A stretch of 12,858 nt of DNA from JAFGPJ01 sp964439135 (GTDB lineage Bacteria; Planctomycetota; Phycisphaerae; Sedimentisphaerales; Anaerobacaceae): positions 1 to 12,858 of the forward strand of contig CAYTNN010000138.1 in the NCBI GenBank assembly GCA_964439135.1, in the 5' to 3' direction. The stretch's first letter is position 1. Every line of letters begins with the position of its first letter. The translations under genes were made by a program, and so were the position numbers. The notes beneath the pieces were generated by a model, which saw nothing but the letters and a program-made list of their open reading frames with translations, was not told the origin of the DNA and searched no databases. This document shows positions 1 to 6,872 of the stretch, in pieces.

Positions 1-141
1 CCTGCAATAAGTTATCATATCATTTAGCTGACAACCTATCACAGGACAAGACATAGTCACACAACATCCTAAATTGATATCCTGTTAATTTATCCCCCTT
101 TTAGCATACTTTATCGCCGGTAAAGCACCTTGTCAAACCGT

Positions 142-163
142 TTACATACAACAATTTATGTAA
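142..163. promoter_or_regulatory. Inverted repeat upstream of the promoter, possible operator
   Basis: TTACATA (142-148) and TATGTAA (157-163) form a perfect 7-base inverted repeat around an 8-base spacer. It ends 24 bases before the -35 box at 188, a usual place for an activator or upstream repressor site. No regulator gene is in the window, and a 7-base repeat in AT-rich DNA can arise by chance, so a binding role is only a guess. Confidence 0.25.
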
Positions 164-187
164 CAATACATAATTCAGAAATTTATC

Positions 188-217
188 TTGACAGAAAGGG
201 CAATAATTTGGTATATA
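188..217 (+). promoter_or_regulatory. Sigma-70-like extended -10 promoter for the first secreted protein
   Basis: A perfect -35 box TTGACA (188-193) is followed after 18 bases by TATATA (212-217). The -10 box is preceded by TG at 209-210 with one base between, which is the extended -10 arrangement. Transcription would start near 224. The same layout, with the shared core AATnTGGTATA at the same distance from the -35 box, occurs before the second secreted protein (3565-3594), which raises confidence that both are real. Confidence 0.6.
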
Positions 218-400
218 TATGTGGTTGGTGAAGCGTGTCCATTTATCGGTCGCCATTGAGTTATTTAGCTTTCATACAGGTTAAATTGGCTTTGTTTGTT
301 TGGATTTTACCAAAAGACACGTAGCAGATAAACCAAGATCGTCGCATGCGTATAGTTTGGGATTGAAGTCTTTGCTTTTCAATTAATAGTTGGTTCGCGA

Positions 401-414
401 AGAAAGGAGGTGAT
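401..414 (+). promoter_or_regulatory. Fourteen-base perfect anti-Shine-Dalgarno match in the leader
   Basis: AGAAAGGAGGTGAT is complementary to the common bacterial 16S rRNA 3' tail (ATCACCTCCTTTCT), much longer than the usual 5-7 base Shine-Dalgarno pairing. It lies 115 bases before the real start codon at 529, so it is not the ribosome-binding site of that gene. It precedes an ATG at 425 by 14 bases counted from GGAGG. It may serve a leader ORF or act as a ribosome standby or pausing site. The 16S tail of this organism is not in the window, so the match is to the general bacterial sequence. Confidence 0.5.
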
Positions 415-424
415 ATCAGACCGA

Positions 425-487
425 ATGCTTATTCAAAGCAAGAATCTCGTTATGCCTATCATAAACAAAGGGTGTTTTGGTATGTGA
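425..487 (+). CDS. Possible 20-codon leader peptide
   Basis: This short ORF begins MLIQSK, ends CFGM and stops at TGA (485-487), 41 bases before the secreted-protein start at 529. Its main support is the very strong Shine-Dalgarno-like element at 401-414. The spacing from GGAGG to ATG is 14 bases, longer than the usual 5-9. In-frame GTG (410-412) overlaps the element itself and is a poor start. The peptide has no run of a single regulatory amino acid, so it is not a classical attenuator peptide. It may be an artefact; no homologue is recognised. Confidence 0.25.
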   Translation: MLIQSKNLVMPIINKGCFGM

Positions 488-515
488 CCAAAGCACAGTT
501 ATCTTAACTCTTTTG

Positions 516-539
516 AAGGAGGACTATTATGTGTAAGAA
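516..539 (+). repeat. Start-straddling conserved element, copy 1
   Basis: A block of 24 bases, from AAGGAGG through the start codon at 529 to the fourth codon, is identical to 3819-3842 in front of and within the second secreted gene. It contains the Shine-Dalgarno AAGGAGG, the spacer ACTATT, ATG, and codons TGT-AAG-AA for Met-Cys-Lys-Lys. Identity stops abruptly in the signal-peptide coding region, where the two proteins differ completely. Spacing from GGAGG to ATG is 6 bases, so this is also the working ribosome-binding site. Confidence 0.75.
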
Positions 540-3348
540 ATTGATTCTTTTGGTTTCTGTTGTTTTGGTGCTGGATATGGTTCTAATAAGCGGAGCCGGC
601 GCCGCCGATCCTGATCTTATTGGATGGTGGAAATTAGACGAAGGCTCCGGGAATACCGCCACCGATCTGTCCGCCTCCGGCAATGACGGAACCATCAACA
701 AAACCGCCGGCGGCGGCCTGGGCAATGGCGGATCGGCCTGGGTCGATGACCCTGAGCGAGGCATGGTTCTGAGCTTTAACGGAGACGATGGCACCGGTGC
801 ATATGTCAGAACCGACCTGATTCTTCCGGCAATGACCATGGAAAACGAATTTACATGGGCATTCTGGGTTAAGCAGAACTCTGCACAAGAGACGAACAAC
901 GATACGATGCTGGGCAATCGCTACGGGGGCACGGCAACACCGCTCCAGTTCATCAAATTCACGCCGACAAGATTCGAGTTCTATAACGACGACGGCAGTT
1001 ACACAGAGGGTATTAATTACGATCCCCTCCCGGGTGACGTATGGGTCCATCAGGCAGTCGTCAAGGATGGAACGTCCCTGACCTATTATCGTAATGGCGA
1101 AGTGACATTAACCAACACGATCACGAAGACCATTGATGAGAATCCCTTTTTCATGGGCGGCGACGCTCTTAATGTCGCGGAGATGTGGCAAGGCTGTTTG
1201 AGCGATGTTCGCCTCTACACCAGGGCGCTATCGGCAGGAGAGGTTCTCGGCGTTATGGAAGGGGGAGGCGGACTATGGCCATACGCCTCGAAGCCGACCC
1301 CGGCTGACGGTGCTCTATACCCGGATACATGGGCATCAATTTCATGGAGACCGGGAGCTTTTGCGGTTTCACACGATGTGTATATGGGCGAAAATTTCGA
1401 CGACGTGAACGACGGCACCGGCGATACATTCCGAGGCAACACGACTGATGAATATATTGTTGCCGGCTTCCCGGGATTCCCTTATCCGGACGGTCTTGTT
1501 CCGGGTACGACATACTATTGGCGGATAGACGAGGTCAATGAAGACGAACCAAACAGTCCCTGGAAAGGCGATGTCTGGAGCTTATCGATTCCACCCAAAA
1601 CTTCGTATTTCCCCGATCCGGCTGACGGAGCCGAATTTGTCGACCTGGATGTGCAGCTTAAATGGACGGCAGGTTATGGTGCAAGATTGCACTATGTAGT
1701 CTTCGGCGAAGATTACGACGAGGTGAGCAACGCTGTCGCGGGTATTCCCAACGGAACTACAAAATACACTCCAGGCCCACTCGGATTGGCTAAGACTTAC
1801 TACTGGCGTGTCGATGAGTTCGACGGCATCGAGACATATAAAGGCGAAGTCTGGAGCTTCACTACTGAGGGTGCCGTCAGCGGCCCGAATCCGGCCGACG
1901 GTGCTATGGACGTAAAGCCATCGGTGGTGCTTGGCTGGGTTGCCGGAGCCGTCGCAGATTCACACGAGGTGTACTTCGGCTCGGACGCGGACGCAGTTAA
2001 GAACGCCACAACAGCCTCGCCCGAGTACAAGGGGACAAAAGCCCTTGGCGAAGAGAGCTATGAACCCGGCAAGCTTACTTTTAATACGACATACTACTGG
2101 CGGATCGATGAAGCCAATGGCATCAGCCCTGATAGTCCCTGGGCAGGGAACGTCTGGAGCTTTACGACCGGCGATTTCTTTGTCATAGACGATTTCGAGG
2201 ACTACGATGCCGGCGAGAATCAGATTTGGTACGCATGGCACGATGGGCTCGGTTACGGCGCGCCGGGTACCGCGGATTACTTCGCCGGCAACGGAACCGG
2301 CGCTGCGGTAGGCGATGAAACCTCCGCTTCTTATACCGAGGAGACTATCGTCCACGGAGGCGGCCAGTCTATGCCGGTTGGATATAACAACAACAAACAG
2401 GGCTACTCGAAGTATTCAGAGGTTGAGTATACGTTGGCAGACCAGCGTGACTGGACAGAGCAAGGCGTTACGGAATTGTCGCTTTGGTTCAGAGGCTACC
2501 CGGCAGTTGTCGGAAGCTTCGTCGAAGGCCCGGCCGGCACCTATACGATGACCGCTTCCGGAGCGGATATCTGGTTAGTTAACGGCGTGGAAGCTGACGA
2601 GTTCCACTTTGCTTACAAGATGCTAACCGGCGCCGGCTCGATTGTAGCAAGAGTCCAAAGCGTCGATAACACAAACGTCTGGGCAAAAGCCGGCGTGATG
2701 ATTCGTGAGACACTCAATCCTAACTCGGCGCACGCGATGATGATCGTGACCCCCGGTTCGGGTGCTTCCTTTCAGCGACGTCCCGGCACGGGCCAGACCA
2801 GCGCTAATACGGACGCAACCGGAATTGTTGCACCATACTGGGTGAAATTGGAGCGTAGTATTTCCGGTAGCTTTACAGCGTCTCATTCAGCCAATGGATC
2901 CACCTGGACCATGCTGGGCACAGAGAGCATCCCGATGGGTTCGAATGTCCACATCGGTTTGGCACTGACAAGCCATGACGCTGCTTTAACGTGTCAGGCC
3001 GTATTGACTAACGTCACGACTACCGGTAATGTCACCGGGCAGTGGACAAGCCAGGATATCGGCATACTCAGCAACGATGCCGAGCCACTGTATGTGGCCG
3101 TGTCCAACAGCAACGGCACACCTGCGGTGGTGGTACACGATGATCCGGCCGCGGCACAGATCAACACCTGGACCGAGTGGATTATCCCGCTACAGGTTTT
3201 TGCCGACCAGGGCATAAATCTGACCAATGTCGACACGATAGCTATTGGTCTTGGTACCCAGGGCAATATGGCCACGCCCGGCGGTTCGGGCAAGATGTTC
3301 TTTGACGATATCCGCCTGATTCAGCCGAGCGACGCCGTTACAGAATAA
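529..3348 (+). CDS. Secreted multidomain protein: LamG, three Fn3-like repeats, jelly roll with nested DUF1349-like domain
   Basis: A 939-residue exported protein, probably a glycan-binding or surface scaffold protein; no catalytic domain is recognised. Residues 1-25 form a Sec signal peptide (MCKKL then hydrophobic, cleavage likely after AGA; Asp16 inside the core is odd). Residues 27-244 are a LamG/concanavalin-type fold (DLIGWWKLDEGSG; SDVRLYTRALS). Residues about 249-356, 357-447 and 448-548 are three fibronectin-III-like repeats with HDVYMGENFDDV, TTYYWRIDE and VWSF-type signatures. Residues 549-939 are a C-terminal jelly roll opening with IDDFEDYDAGENQIW, interrupted at about 660-847 by a domain resembling DUF1349/regulation-of-enolase modules (ADIW, WAKAGVMIRE, HAMMIVTPG). 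There is no sortase, PEP-CTERM, dockerin or other anchor at the C-terminus. The start is set by AAGGAGG six bases upstream. The gene has its own promoter and terminator, so it is probably monocistronic. Function beyond binding is inference. Confidence 0.9.
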   Translation: MCKKLILLVSVVLVLDMVLISGAGAADPDLIGWWKLDEGSGNTATDLSASGNDGTINKTAGGGLGNGGSAWVDDPERGMVLSFNGDDGTGAYVRTDLILPAMTMENEFTWAFWVKQNSAQETNNDTMLGNRYGGTATPLQFIKFTPTRFEFYNDDGSYTEGINYDPLPGDVWVHQAVVKDGTSLTYYRNGEVTLTNTITKTIDENPFFMGGDALNVAEMWQGCLSDVRLYTRALSAGEVLGVMEGGGGLWPYASKPTPADGALYPDTWASISWRPGAFAVSHDVYMGENFDDVNDGTGDTFRGNTTDEYIVAGFPGFPYPDGLVPGTTYYWRIDEVNEDEPNSPWKGDVWSLSIPPKTSYFPDPADGAEFVDLDVQLKWTAGYGARLHYVVFGEDYDEVSNAVAGIPNGTTKYTPGPLGLAKTYYWRVDEFDGIETYKGEVWSFTTEGAVSGPNPADGAMDVKPSVVLGWVAGAVADSHEVYFGSDADAVKNATTASPEYKGTKALGEESYEPGKLTFNTTYYWRIDEANGISPDSPWAGNVWSFTTGDFFVIDDFEDYDAGENQIWYAWHDGLGYGAPGTADYFAGNGTGAAVGDETSASYTEETIVHGGGQSMPVGYNNNKQGYSKYSEVEYTLADQRDWTEQGVTELSLWFRGYPAVVGSFVEGPAGTYTMTASGADIWLVNGVEADEFHFAYKMLTGAGSIVARVQSVDNTNVWAKAGVMIRETLNPNSAHAMMIVTPGSGASFQRRPGTGQTSANTDATGIVAPYWVKLERSISGSFTASHSANGSTWTMLGTESIPMGSNVHIGLALTSHDAALTCQAVLTNVTTTGNVTGQWTSQDIGILSNDAEPLYVAVSNSNGTPAVVVHDDPAAAQINTWTEWIIPLQVFADQGINLTNVDTIAIGLGTQGNMATPGGSGKMFFDDIRLIQPSDAVTE
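2506..3069 (+). other. Coding segment of a nested DUF1349-like domain inserted in the jelly-roll module
   Basis: Codons for about 188 residues (660-847 of the first secreted protein) interrupt a module that is continuous in the paralogue. Before it lies ELSLWFRGYPA (paralogue ELSLWFYGYAA) and after it NDAEPLYVAVSN (paralogue NAAEPLYVAVSN), so the paralogue keeps an empty site at about 6470. The inserted sequence has the features of a concanavalin-A-like DUF1349 domain: ADIW near its start, FHFAYKMLTGAGSIVARV, WAKAGVMIRE, HAMMIVTPGSG, FQRR, APYWVKLER and VHIGLALTSH. The boundaries are estimated by eye from the paralogue alignment and are uncertain by a few codons. Confidence 0.75.
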
Positions 3349-3385
3349 AAGACGGCTTTCAATCAAGATGATTGGGTTAAATACG

Positions 3386-3424
3386 GGGCCTATACCGTGC
3401 AATCCGGTATGGGCCCTGCTTTTT
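3386..3424 (+). terminator. Rho-independent terminator after the first secreted protein
   Basis: GGGCCTATACCG (3386-3397) pairs with CGGTATGGGCCC (3405-3416) over 12 pairs, with one G-U wobble and a 7-base loop. TGC and then a T run (3420-3424) follow. It lies 37 bases after the stop codon. It is recognisably related to the terminator at 6784-6823. Confidence 0.88.
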
Positions 3425-3564
3425 ATTGCAGCAAATAAATACTCTGCAAATAAACCATTACAGCCCGATAGCAAGGAAATCCCACCTAAGAAACTATGGT
3501 TATATCTTTAAAGCCTGCAGGATAAGCGTGAACTGACCGCTCTTTAGGACATAAAAGATTTTCG

Positions 3565-3594
3565 TTGACTCGAAGATGGCCAATCTGGTATAAA
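3565..3594 (+). promoter_or_regulatory. Sigma-70-like extended -10 promoter for the second secreted protein
   Basis: TTGACT (3565-3570), an 18-base spacer, then TATAAA (3589-3594) with TG at 3586-3587 as an extended -10. Transcription would begin near 3601 and give a leader of about 230 bases. The layout and the core AATnTGGTATA (3582-3592) match the promoter at 188-217 position for position. Confidence 0.62.
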
Positions 3595-3687
3595 TGATAA
3601 TGGAATTTTTGGGTATTTTCCGCCCTGGAGCCGAACTTACATAGGTTTTTATATATTTTTGGATTTGTGCTAAATACTCATAGTCTG

Positions 3688-3724
3688 CTTTTGAAGGAGG
3701 CTTACCTCAATTCATAAGAAATTG
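3688..3724 (+). repeat. Degenerate third copy of the start-straddling element
   Basis: CTTTTGAAGGAGG (3688-3700) and TAAGAAATTG (3715-3724) match 510-522 and 534-543 at the start of the first secreted gene exactly. The segment between them differs: 14 bases (3701-3714) instead of 11, with no ATG. It looks like the relic of a gene start, left by duplication or recombination just upstream of the second gene. The frame after it (ATT at 3710, then HKKLH-like codons) ends at TGA 3743-3745 after 11 codons and is not considered a gene. Confidence 0.55.
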
Positions 3725-3775
3725 CACCGAGCAAACGTGGAATGAGCAAAGTGAAAGTAAAGATCGTTGTCAGCT

Positions 3776-3796
3776 GCTTTAGGTCACAGCTAAAGC
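3776..3796 (+). promoter_or_regulatory. Small leader hairpin before the second secreted protein
   Basis: GCTTTAG (3776-3782) pairs with CTAAAGC (3790-3796) around a 7-base loop, ending 22 bases before AAGGAGG. No T run follows, so it is not a terminator. It could shape access to the ribosome-binding site or protect the mRNA; there is no further evidence for a role. Confidence 0.35.
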
Positions 3797-3818
3797 GTAA
3801 TAATTCAAACTCTTTGAT

Positions 3819-3842
3819 AAGGAGGACTATTATGTGTAAGAA
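3819..3842 (+). repeat. Start-straddling conserved element, copy 2
   Basis: Identical over 24 bases to 516-539: Shine-Dalgarno AAGGAGG, spacer ACTATT, start ATG at 3832, then TGT-AAG-AA. This fixes the start of the second secreted protein at 3832 rather than at the upstream in-frame ATG at 3742. A weaker shared piece, AACTCTTT, lies just before both copies. Confidence 0.78.
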
Positions 3843-6741
3843 GATGACTACGAGAACCAGAACTGTATTGACCCTCGCCGCTGTGGCGATGGCAATCCTG
3901 GGCCTCACGACCACCTCGGCCAACGCGGGGGTGATCAGTTATGTCCAGGTCACTAATGATGCCGATTCCGGCATCAGTGCTGACAAAACCTACACCCACA
4001 AATTGGATTTTGGGACCGGCAGCCCAGGTGCCTTGATCAATGGGGTTCAGTTCGATACCTACAACAATGCGGCCAACGGTACGTTGAACTTCAACAGAGC
4101 GATTTCCTCGGGAACTTTGAACGATCACGCCGGCAATGCCGCTCACAACGTCTCCGGTAGTCTGGCGAACCTGCTGACCGACATGATTTACAACGGCAAT
4201 AACGACGCCGGTGGGACCACGACGTGGACGCTCAGCGGGCTCACCGCGGGACAGACCTACAGCACTCGGATCTACTCACGCCAGTGGGGAGCGGGTAACG
4301 ACCGCACAGCGACCATCGTGTTCGATCCCGATGGCGCCGGCCCCATTTCTGACTCCACCGGACCGATCAACCAGGACGACGCTTCTGCCTCTCCCCCGGG
4401 ATTCACCAACGGTAACGACGCCTATTACGTCAACTACCAGTTCACCGCGGTCGAAGGCCAGGATCTGGTGATCACCGCGACGCAGAGCCTCTTTAACCAG
4501 TCTTGGCACCTCTATGGCCTTACTAATGAAATTGCCGGGCCGGTAACAAAGGCCTATGGTCCCACTCCGGAAGATGGTGTCCAATATACCGATACATGGG
4601 TAAGTCTTTCGTGGAAACCGGGAGATTTTGCGGCTTCACATGACGTATATATAGGCGAAAATTTCGACGATGTAAATGAAGGAACCGGCGATACTTTTAA
4701 GGGGAACCATGAGTCGGAGTATTTTATCATCGGCTTCATCGGATTTCCTTATCCGGATGGTCTCGTTCCGGGCACAACATACTACTGGCGAATAGACGAG
4801 GTCAACCAGGCCGAGCCAAACAGCCCCTGGAAAGGACCGGTCTGGAGCTTCTGGATTCCCTCCAAAAAGGCTTATGACGCCAGTCCTGCAGACGGAACCA
4901 TGTTTATCGATCCGAGTGTGACCCTTACATGGACGGCAGGTTACGATTCCATATTGCACTACGTATATTTCGGCGAAAATTTTGACGATGTGAATAATGC
5001 CGCGAATGGACTCTCTAAGGTAACTACAACCTATTCACCCGGTACCCTCGAATTGGATAAGACTTACTACTGGCGGATCGATGAGTTCGACGGCTTAGCC
5101 ACGCATAAGGGCGACGTCTGGAGCTTCACAACATTGCCCGATATACAAATTACCGATCCGAATCTTCTCGGCTGGTGGAAGCTTGATGAGGGCTACGGCC
5201 AGACCACCGTTGACTGGTCCGGATACGGCAATCACGGGGCCATAATCAACATGGACCAGGGACTCGGCGAAAACGGTTCGGTCTGGTTCGACGACCCGGA
5301 ACGCGGCATGGTTCTCAGCTTTAACGGAAACGACAGCACCGGAGCATACGTCATTGCCGGCGGAATTCAGGAGATGACGCTGACCAACGAATTTACCTGG
5401 TCGTTCTGGGCCAGGCAGCACCCGAACCAGGCCACGGACACAGCCGTGGGAGGCAACGATTTGATCCTGGGCAACCGGTATAGCTCCACAGGTGCCGACC
5501 CGCTTGAGTTCATCAAGTTCACACCGGCAAAATTCGAGTTCTACAACAATGATCCCGATTACCTCATGACCGTCGATTACGAAGACATCCCTGCCAACCT
5601 GTGGATTCACCACGCCGGCGTCAAGACGGGAACAACCCTGACCTATTATCGCAATGGCGTCGAGTCGGGAACCAGCACTATCACAAAAACTATCATTGCA
5701 AATCCATTTTACATGGCCGGCGAACCCACCGGCGGAGGACGATGGCAAGGCTGGCTCAGTGACGTCCAGCTTTACGATAAGGCTCTAACTTTGGACGAGA
5801 TCAAGCAGGTTATGAGAGGCGACCCCTTACTCGCCTGGGACCCGATTCCGGCCAACGGCTCCAATCCTTATGTCACAGATGCGGCAACTCTTAGCTTCTC
5901 GCCGGGAGATAATGTATCCCAGCATGATGTTTACTTCGGGATTGATAAAGACGCCGTCGCAAATGCCGATGCGTCCGACACGGCAGGCATATACCGGGGG
6001 CAACAGAATGATACCGTTTACAACATCTCATCCGATGTCGAATGGGGCGGCGGACCTTACTACTGGCGTATCGACGAGTTAAATAACGACGGGACTATCA
6101 GCAAAGGCAAAGTATGGAGCTTTACCGTTGCCGATTTCATCGGGATAGACGATTTCGAAGACTACGATGCCGGCGAGAACCAGATATGGTACGCATGGAA
6201 AGATGGTCTTGGTTATGGAGTGATGGGTACTGACCCTTACTATCCCGGCAACGGTACCGGCGCTGCGGTTGGCGATGAAACATCCCCGTCTTACACGGAG
6301 GAGATTATCGTCCACGGCGGCAGTCAGTCTATGCCGATTTCCTATGACAACAATAAGCAGGGCTACAACAAGTATTCGCAAGTCGAGCATACGTTAACCG
6401 TCCACCGTAACTGGACCGAGCAAGGCGTTGCGGAATTGTCGCTATGGTTCTATGGTTATGCGGCTAACGCCGCTGAGCCGCTGTATGTAGCCGTTTCCAA
6501 TATCGCAGGCGCACCCGCGGTTGTTATCCACGATGATCCGGCCGCTGCTACGATAGAAACATGGACCGAGTGGATTATTCCACTGCAGGCCTTTGCCGAT
6601 CAAGGCGTCGACCTGAGCAACGTCGACAGAATTGCTATCGGTCTTGGCACCCAGGGCAACATTACGATCCCCGGCGGTTTCGGCAAGATATACATCGACG
6701 ATATCCGGCTGAATCGAACGAATGAGGCTGCCGCAGAGTAA
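3832..6741 (+). CDS. Secreted multidomain protein: N-terminal beta domain, Fn3-like repeats, LamG, jelly roll
   Basis: A 969-residue exported paralogue of the first large protein; it also lacks any recognised catalytic domain and is probably a carbohydrate-binding or surface protein. Residues 1-32 are a signal peptide (MCKKMTTRTR, hydrophobic core, cleavage after ANA). Residues about 33-236 are an additional beta-rich domain (DSGISADKTYTHKLDFG; WTLSGLTAGQTY; SWHLYGLTNE) that I associate with planctomycete extracellular proteins but cannot name. Residues 237-344 and 345-437 are Fn3-like repeats, 442-665 a LamG domain (DPNLLGWWKLDEG), 666-768 a third Fn3-like repeat, and 769-969 the IDDFEDYDAGENQIW jelly roll, here uninterrupted. 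The start at 3832 is chosen because of the AAGGAGG six bases upstream and the signal peptide directly after it. The N-terminal domain is noticeably more GC-rich than the repeats that follow. No C-terminal anchor is visible. It has its own promoter and terminator. Confidence 0.88.
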   Translation: MCKKMTTRTRTVLTLAAVAMAILGLTTTSANAGVISYVQVTNDADSGISADKTYTHKLDFGTGSPGALINGVQFDTYNNAANGTLNFNRAISSGTLNDHAGNAAHNVSGSLANLLTDMIYNGNNDAGGTTTWTLSGLTAGQTYSTRIYSRQWGAGNDRTATIVFDPDGAGPISDSTGPINQDDASASPPGFTNGNDAYYVNYQFTAVEGQDLVITATQSLFNQSWHLYGLTNEIAGPVTKAYGPTPEDGVQYTDTWVSLSWKPGDFAASHDVYIGENFDDVNEGTGDTFKGNHESEYFIIGFIGFPYPDGLVPGTTYYWRIDEVNQAEPNSPWKGPVWSFWIPSKKAYDASPADGTMFIDPSVTLTWTAGYDSILHYVYFGENFDDVNNAANGLSKVTTTYSPGTLELDKTYYWRIDEFDGLATHKGDVWSFTTLPDIQITDPNLLGWWKLDEGYGQTTVDWSGYGNHGAIINMDQGLGENGSVWFDDPERGMVLSFNGNDSTGAYVIAGGIQEMTLTNEFTWSFWARQHPNQATDTAVGGNDLILGNRYSSTGADPLEFIKFTPAKFEFYNNDPDYLMTVDYEDIPANLWIHHAGVKTGTTLTYYRNGVESGTSTITKTIIANPFYMAGEPTGGGRWQGWLSDVQLYDKALTLDEIKQVMRGDPLLAWDPIPANGSNPYVTDAATLSFSPGDNVSQHDVYFGIDKDAVANADASDTAGIYRGQQNDTVYNISSDVEWGGGPYYWRIDELNNDGTISKGKVWSFTVADFIGIDDFEDYDAGENQIWYAWKDGLGYGVMGTDPYYPGNGTGAAVGDETSPSYTEEIIVHGGSQSMPISYDNNKQGYNKYSQVEHTLTVHRNWTEQGVAELSLWFYGYAANAAEPLYVAVSNIAGAPAVVIHDDPAAATIETWTEWIIPLQAFADQGVDLSNVDRIAIGLGTQGNITIPGGFGKIYIDDIRLNRTNEAAAE

Positions 6742-6783
6742 ACGCAGCTTTCGTTAAAATGACATAAAATTTGTATCAATCAG

Positions 6784-6823
6784 GGGCCTGTGCCGCTCAA
6801 TGAGGTATAGGCCCTTTTTTTTT
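6784..6823 (+). terminator. Rho-independent terminator after the second secreted protein
   Basis: GGGCCTGTGCC (6784-6794) pairs with GGTATAGGCCC (6804-6814) over 11 pairs, two of them G-U, around a 9-base loop, followed by nine T (6815-6823). It starts 42 bases after the stop codon. It is homologous to 3386-3424; the differences in the stem keep pairing. Confidence 0.92.
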
Positions 6824-6872
6824 CGATTTTTCAACAGCGTTTTATCGTTCATTCGTAAGGCTTGAATTTTCC

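Larger units (their letters stand above)
1..528. other. Gene-free region and 5' leader upstream of the first secreted protein
   Basis: No convincing protein-coding gene or RNA gene was seen in these 528 bases on either strand. The sequence is AT-rich at first (1-220) and more balanced afterwards. It holds an inverted repeat (142-163), a good promoter (188-217), a full-strength anti-Shine-Dalgarno match (401-414), a possible 20-codon ORF (425-487) and the true ribosome-binding site of the next gene (516-522). If transcription starts near 224, the mRNA has an untranslated leader of about 305 bases, which is long for a bacterial gene and leaves room for post-transcriptional control. The piece TTGCTTT (372-378) could pair with AAAGCAA (435-441) and enclose the 401-414 element, but the loop would be large and this was not folded computationally. 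Confidence 0.6.
3349..3831. other. Intergenic region between the two secreted-protein genes
   Basis: These 483 bases hold the terminator of the upstream gene (3386-3424), a promoter (3565-3594), a degenerate copy of the start element (3688-3724), a small hairpin (3776-3796) and the ribosome-binding site of the next gene (3819-3825). No gene is visible at 3425-3560; the only pattern there is a 9-base direct repeat GCAAATAAA (3431-3439 and 3446-3454). A reading frame extends upstream of the true start to an ATG at 3742, but it has no Shine-Dalgarno and would place charged residues before the signal peptide, so 3742-3831 is treated as untranslated leader. Confidence 0.7.

Noticed and set aside
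1272..2172. Repeated DNA within the secreted genes considered as a tandem-repeat or phase-variable tract
   Set aside because: The repetition comes from diverged Fn3-like protein domains of about 90-108 codons; there is no near-identical short tandem repeat that would slip.
3431..3454. Direct repeat GCAAATAAA after the first terminator, considered as a CRISPR-like or regulatory array
   Set aside because: There are only two copies, nine bases long, in AT-rich DNA, with no further units.
3742..3831. In-frame upstream extension of the second secreted protein to ATG 3742
   Set aside because: There is no Shine-Dalgarno before 3742, the added residues are highly charged and would bury the signal peptide, and the start at 3832 has a perfect ribosome-binding site identical to that of the paralogue.
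5095..5748. Long minus-strand open frame of 217 codons inside the second secreted gene
   Set aside because: It lies antisense to a LamG-coding stretch with clear homology, has no ribosome-binding site and its translation shows no domain; it is a shadow frame.
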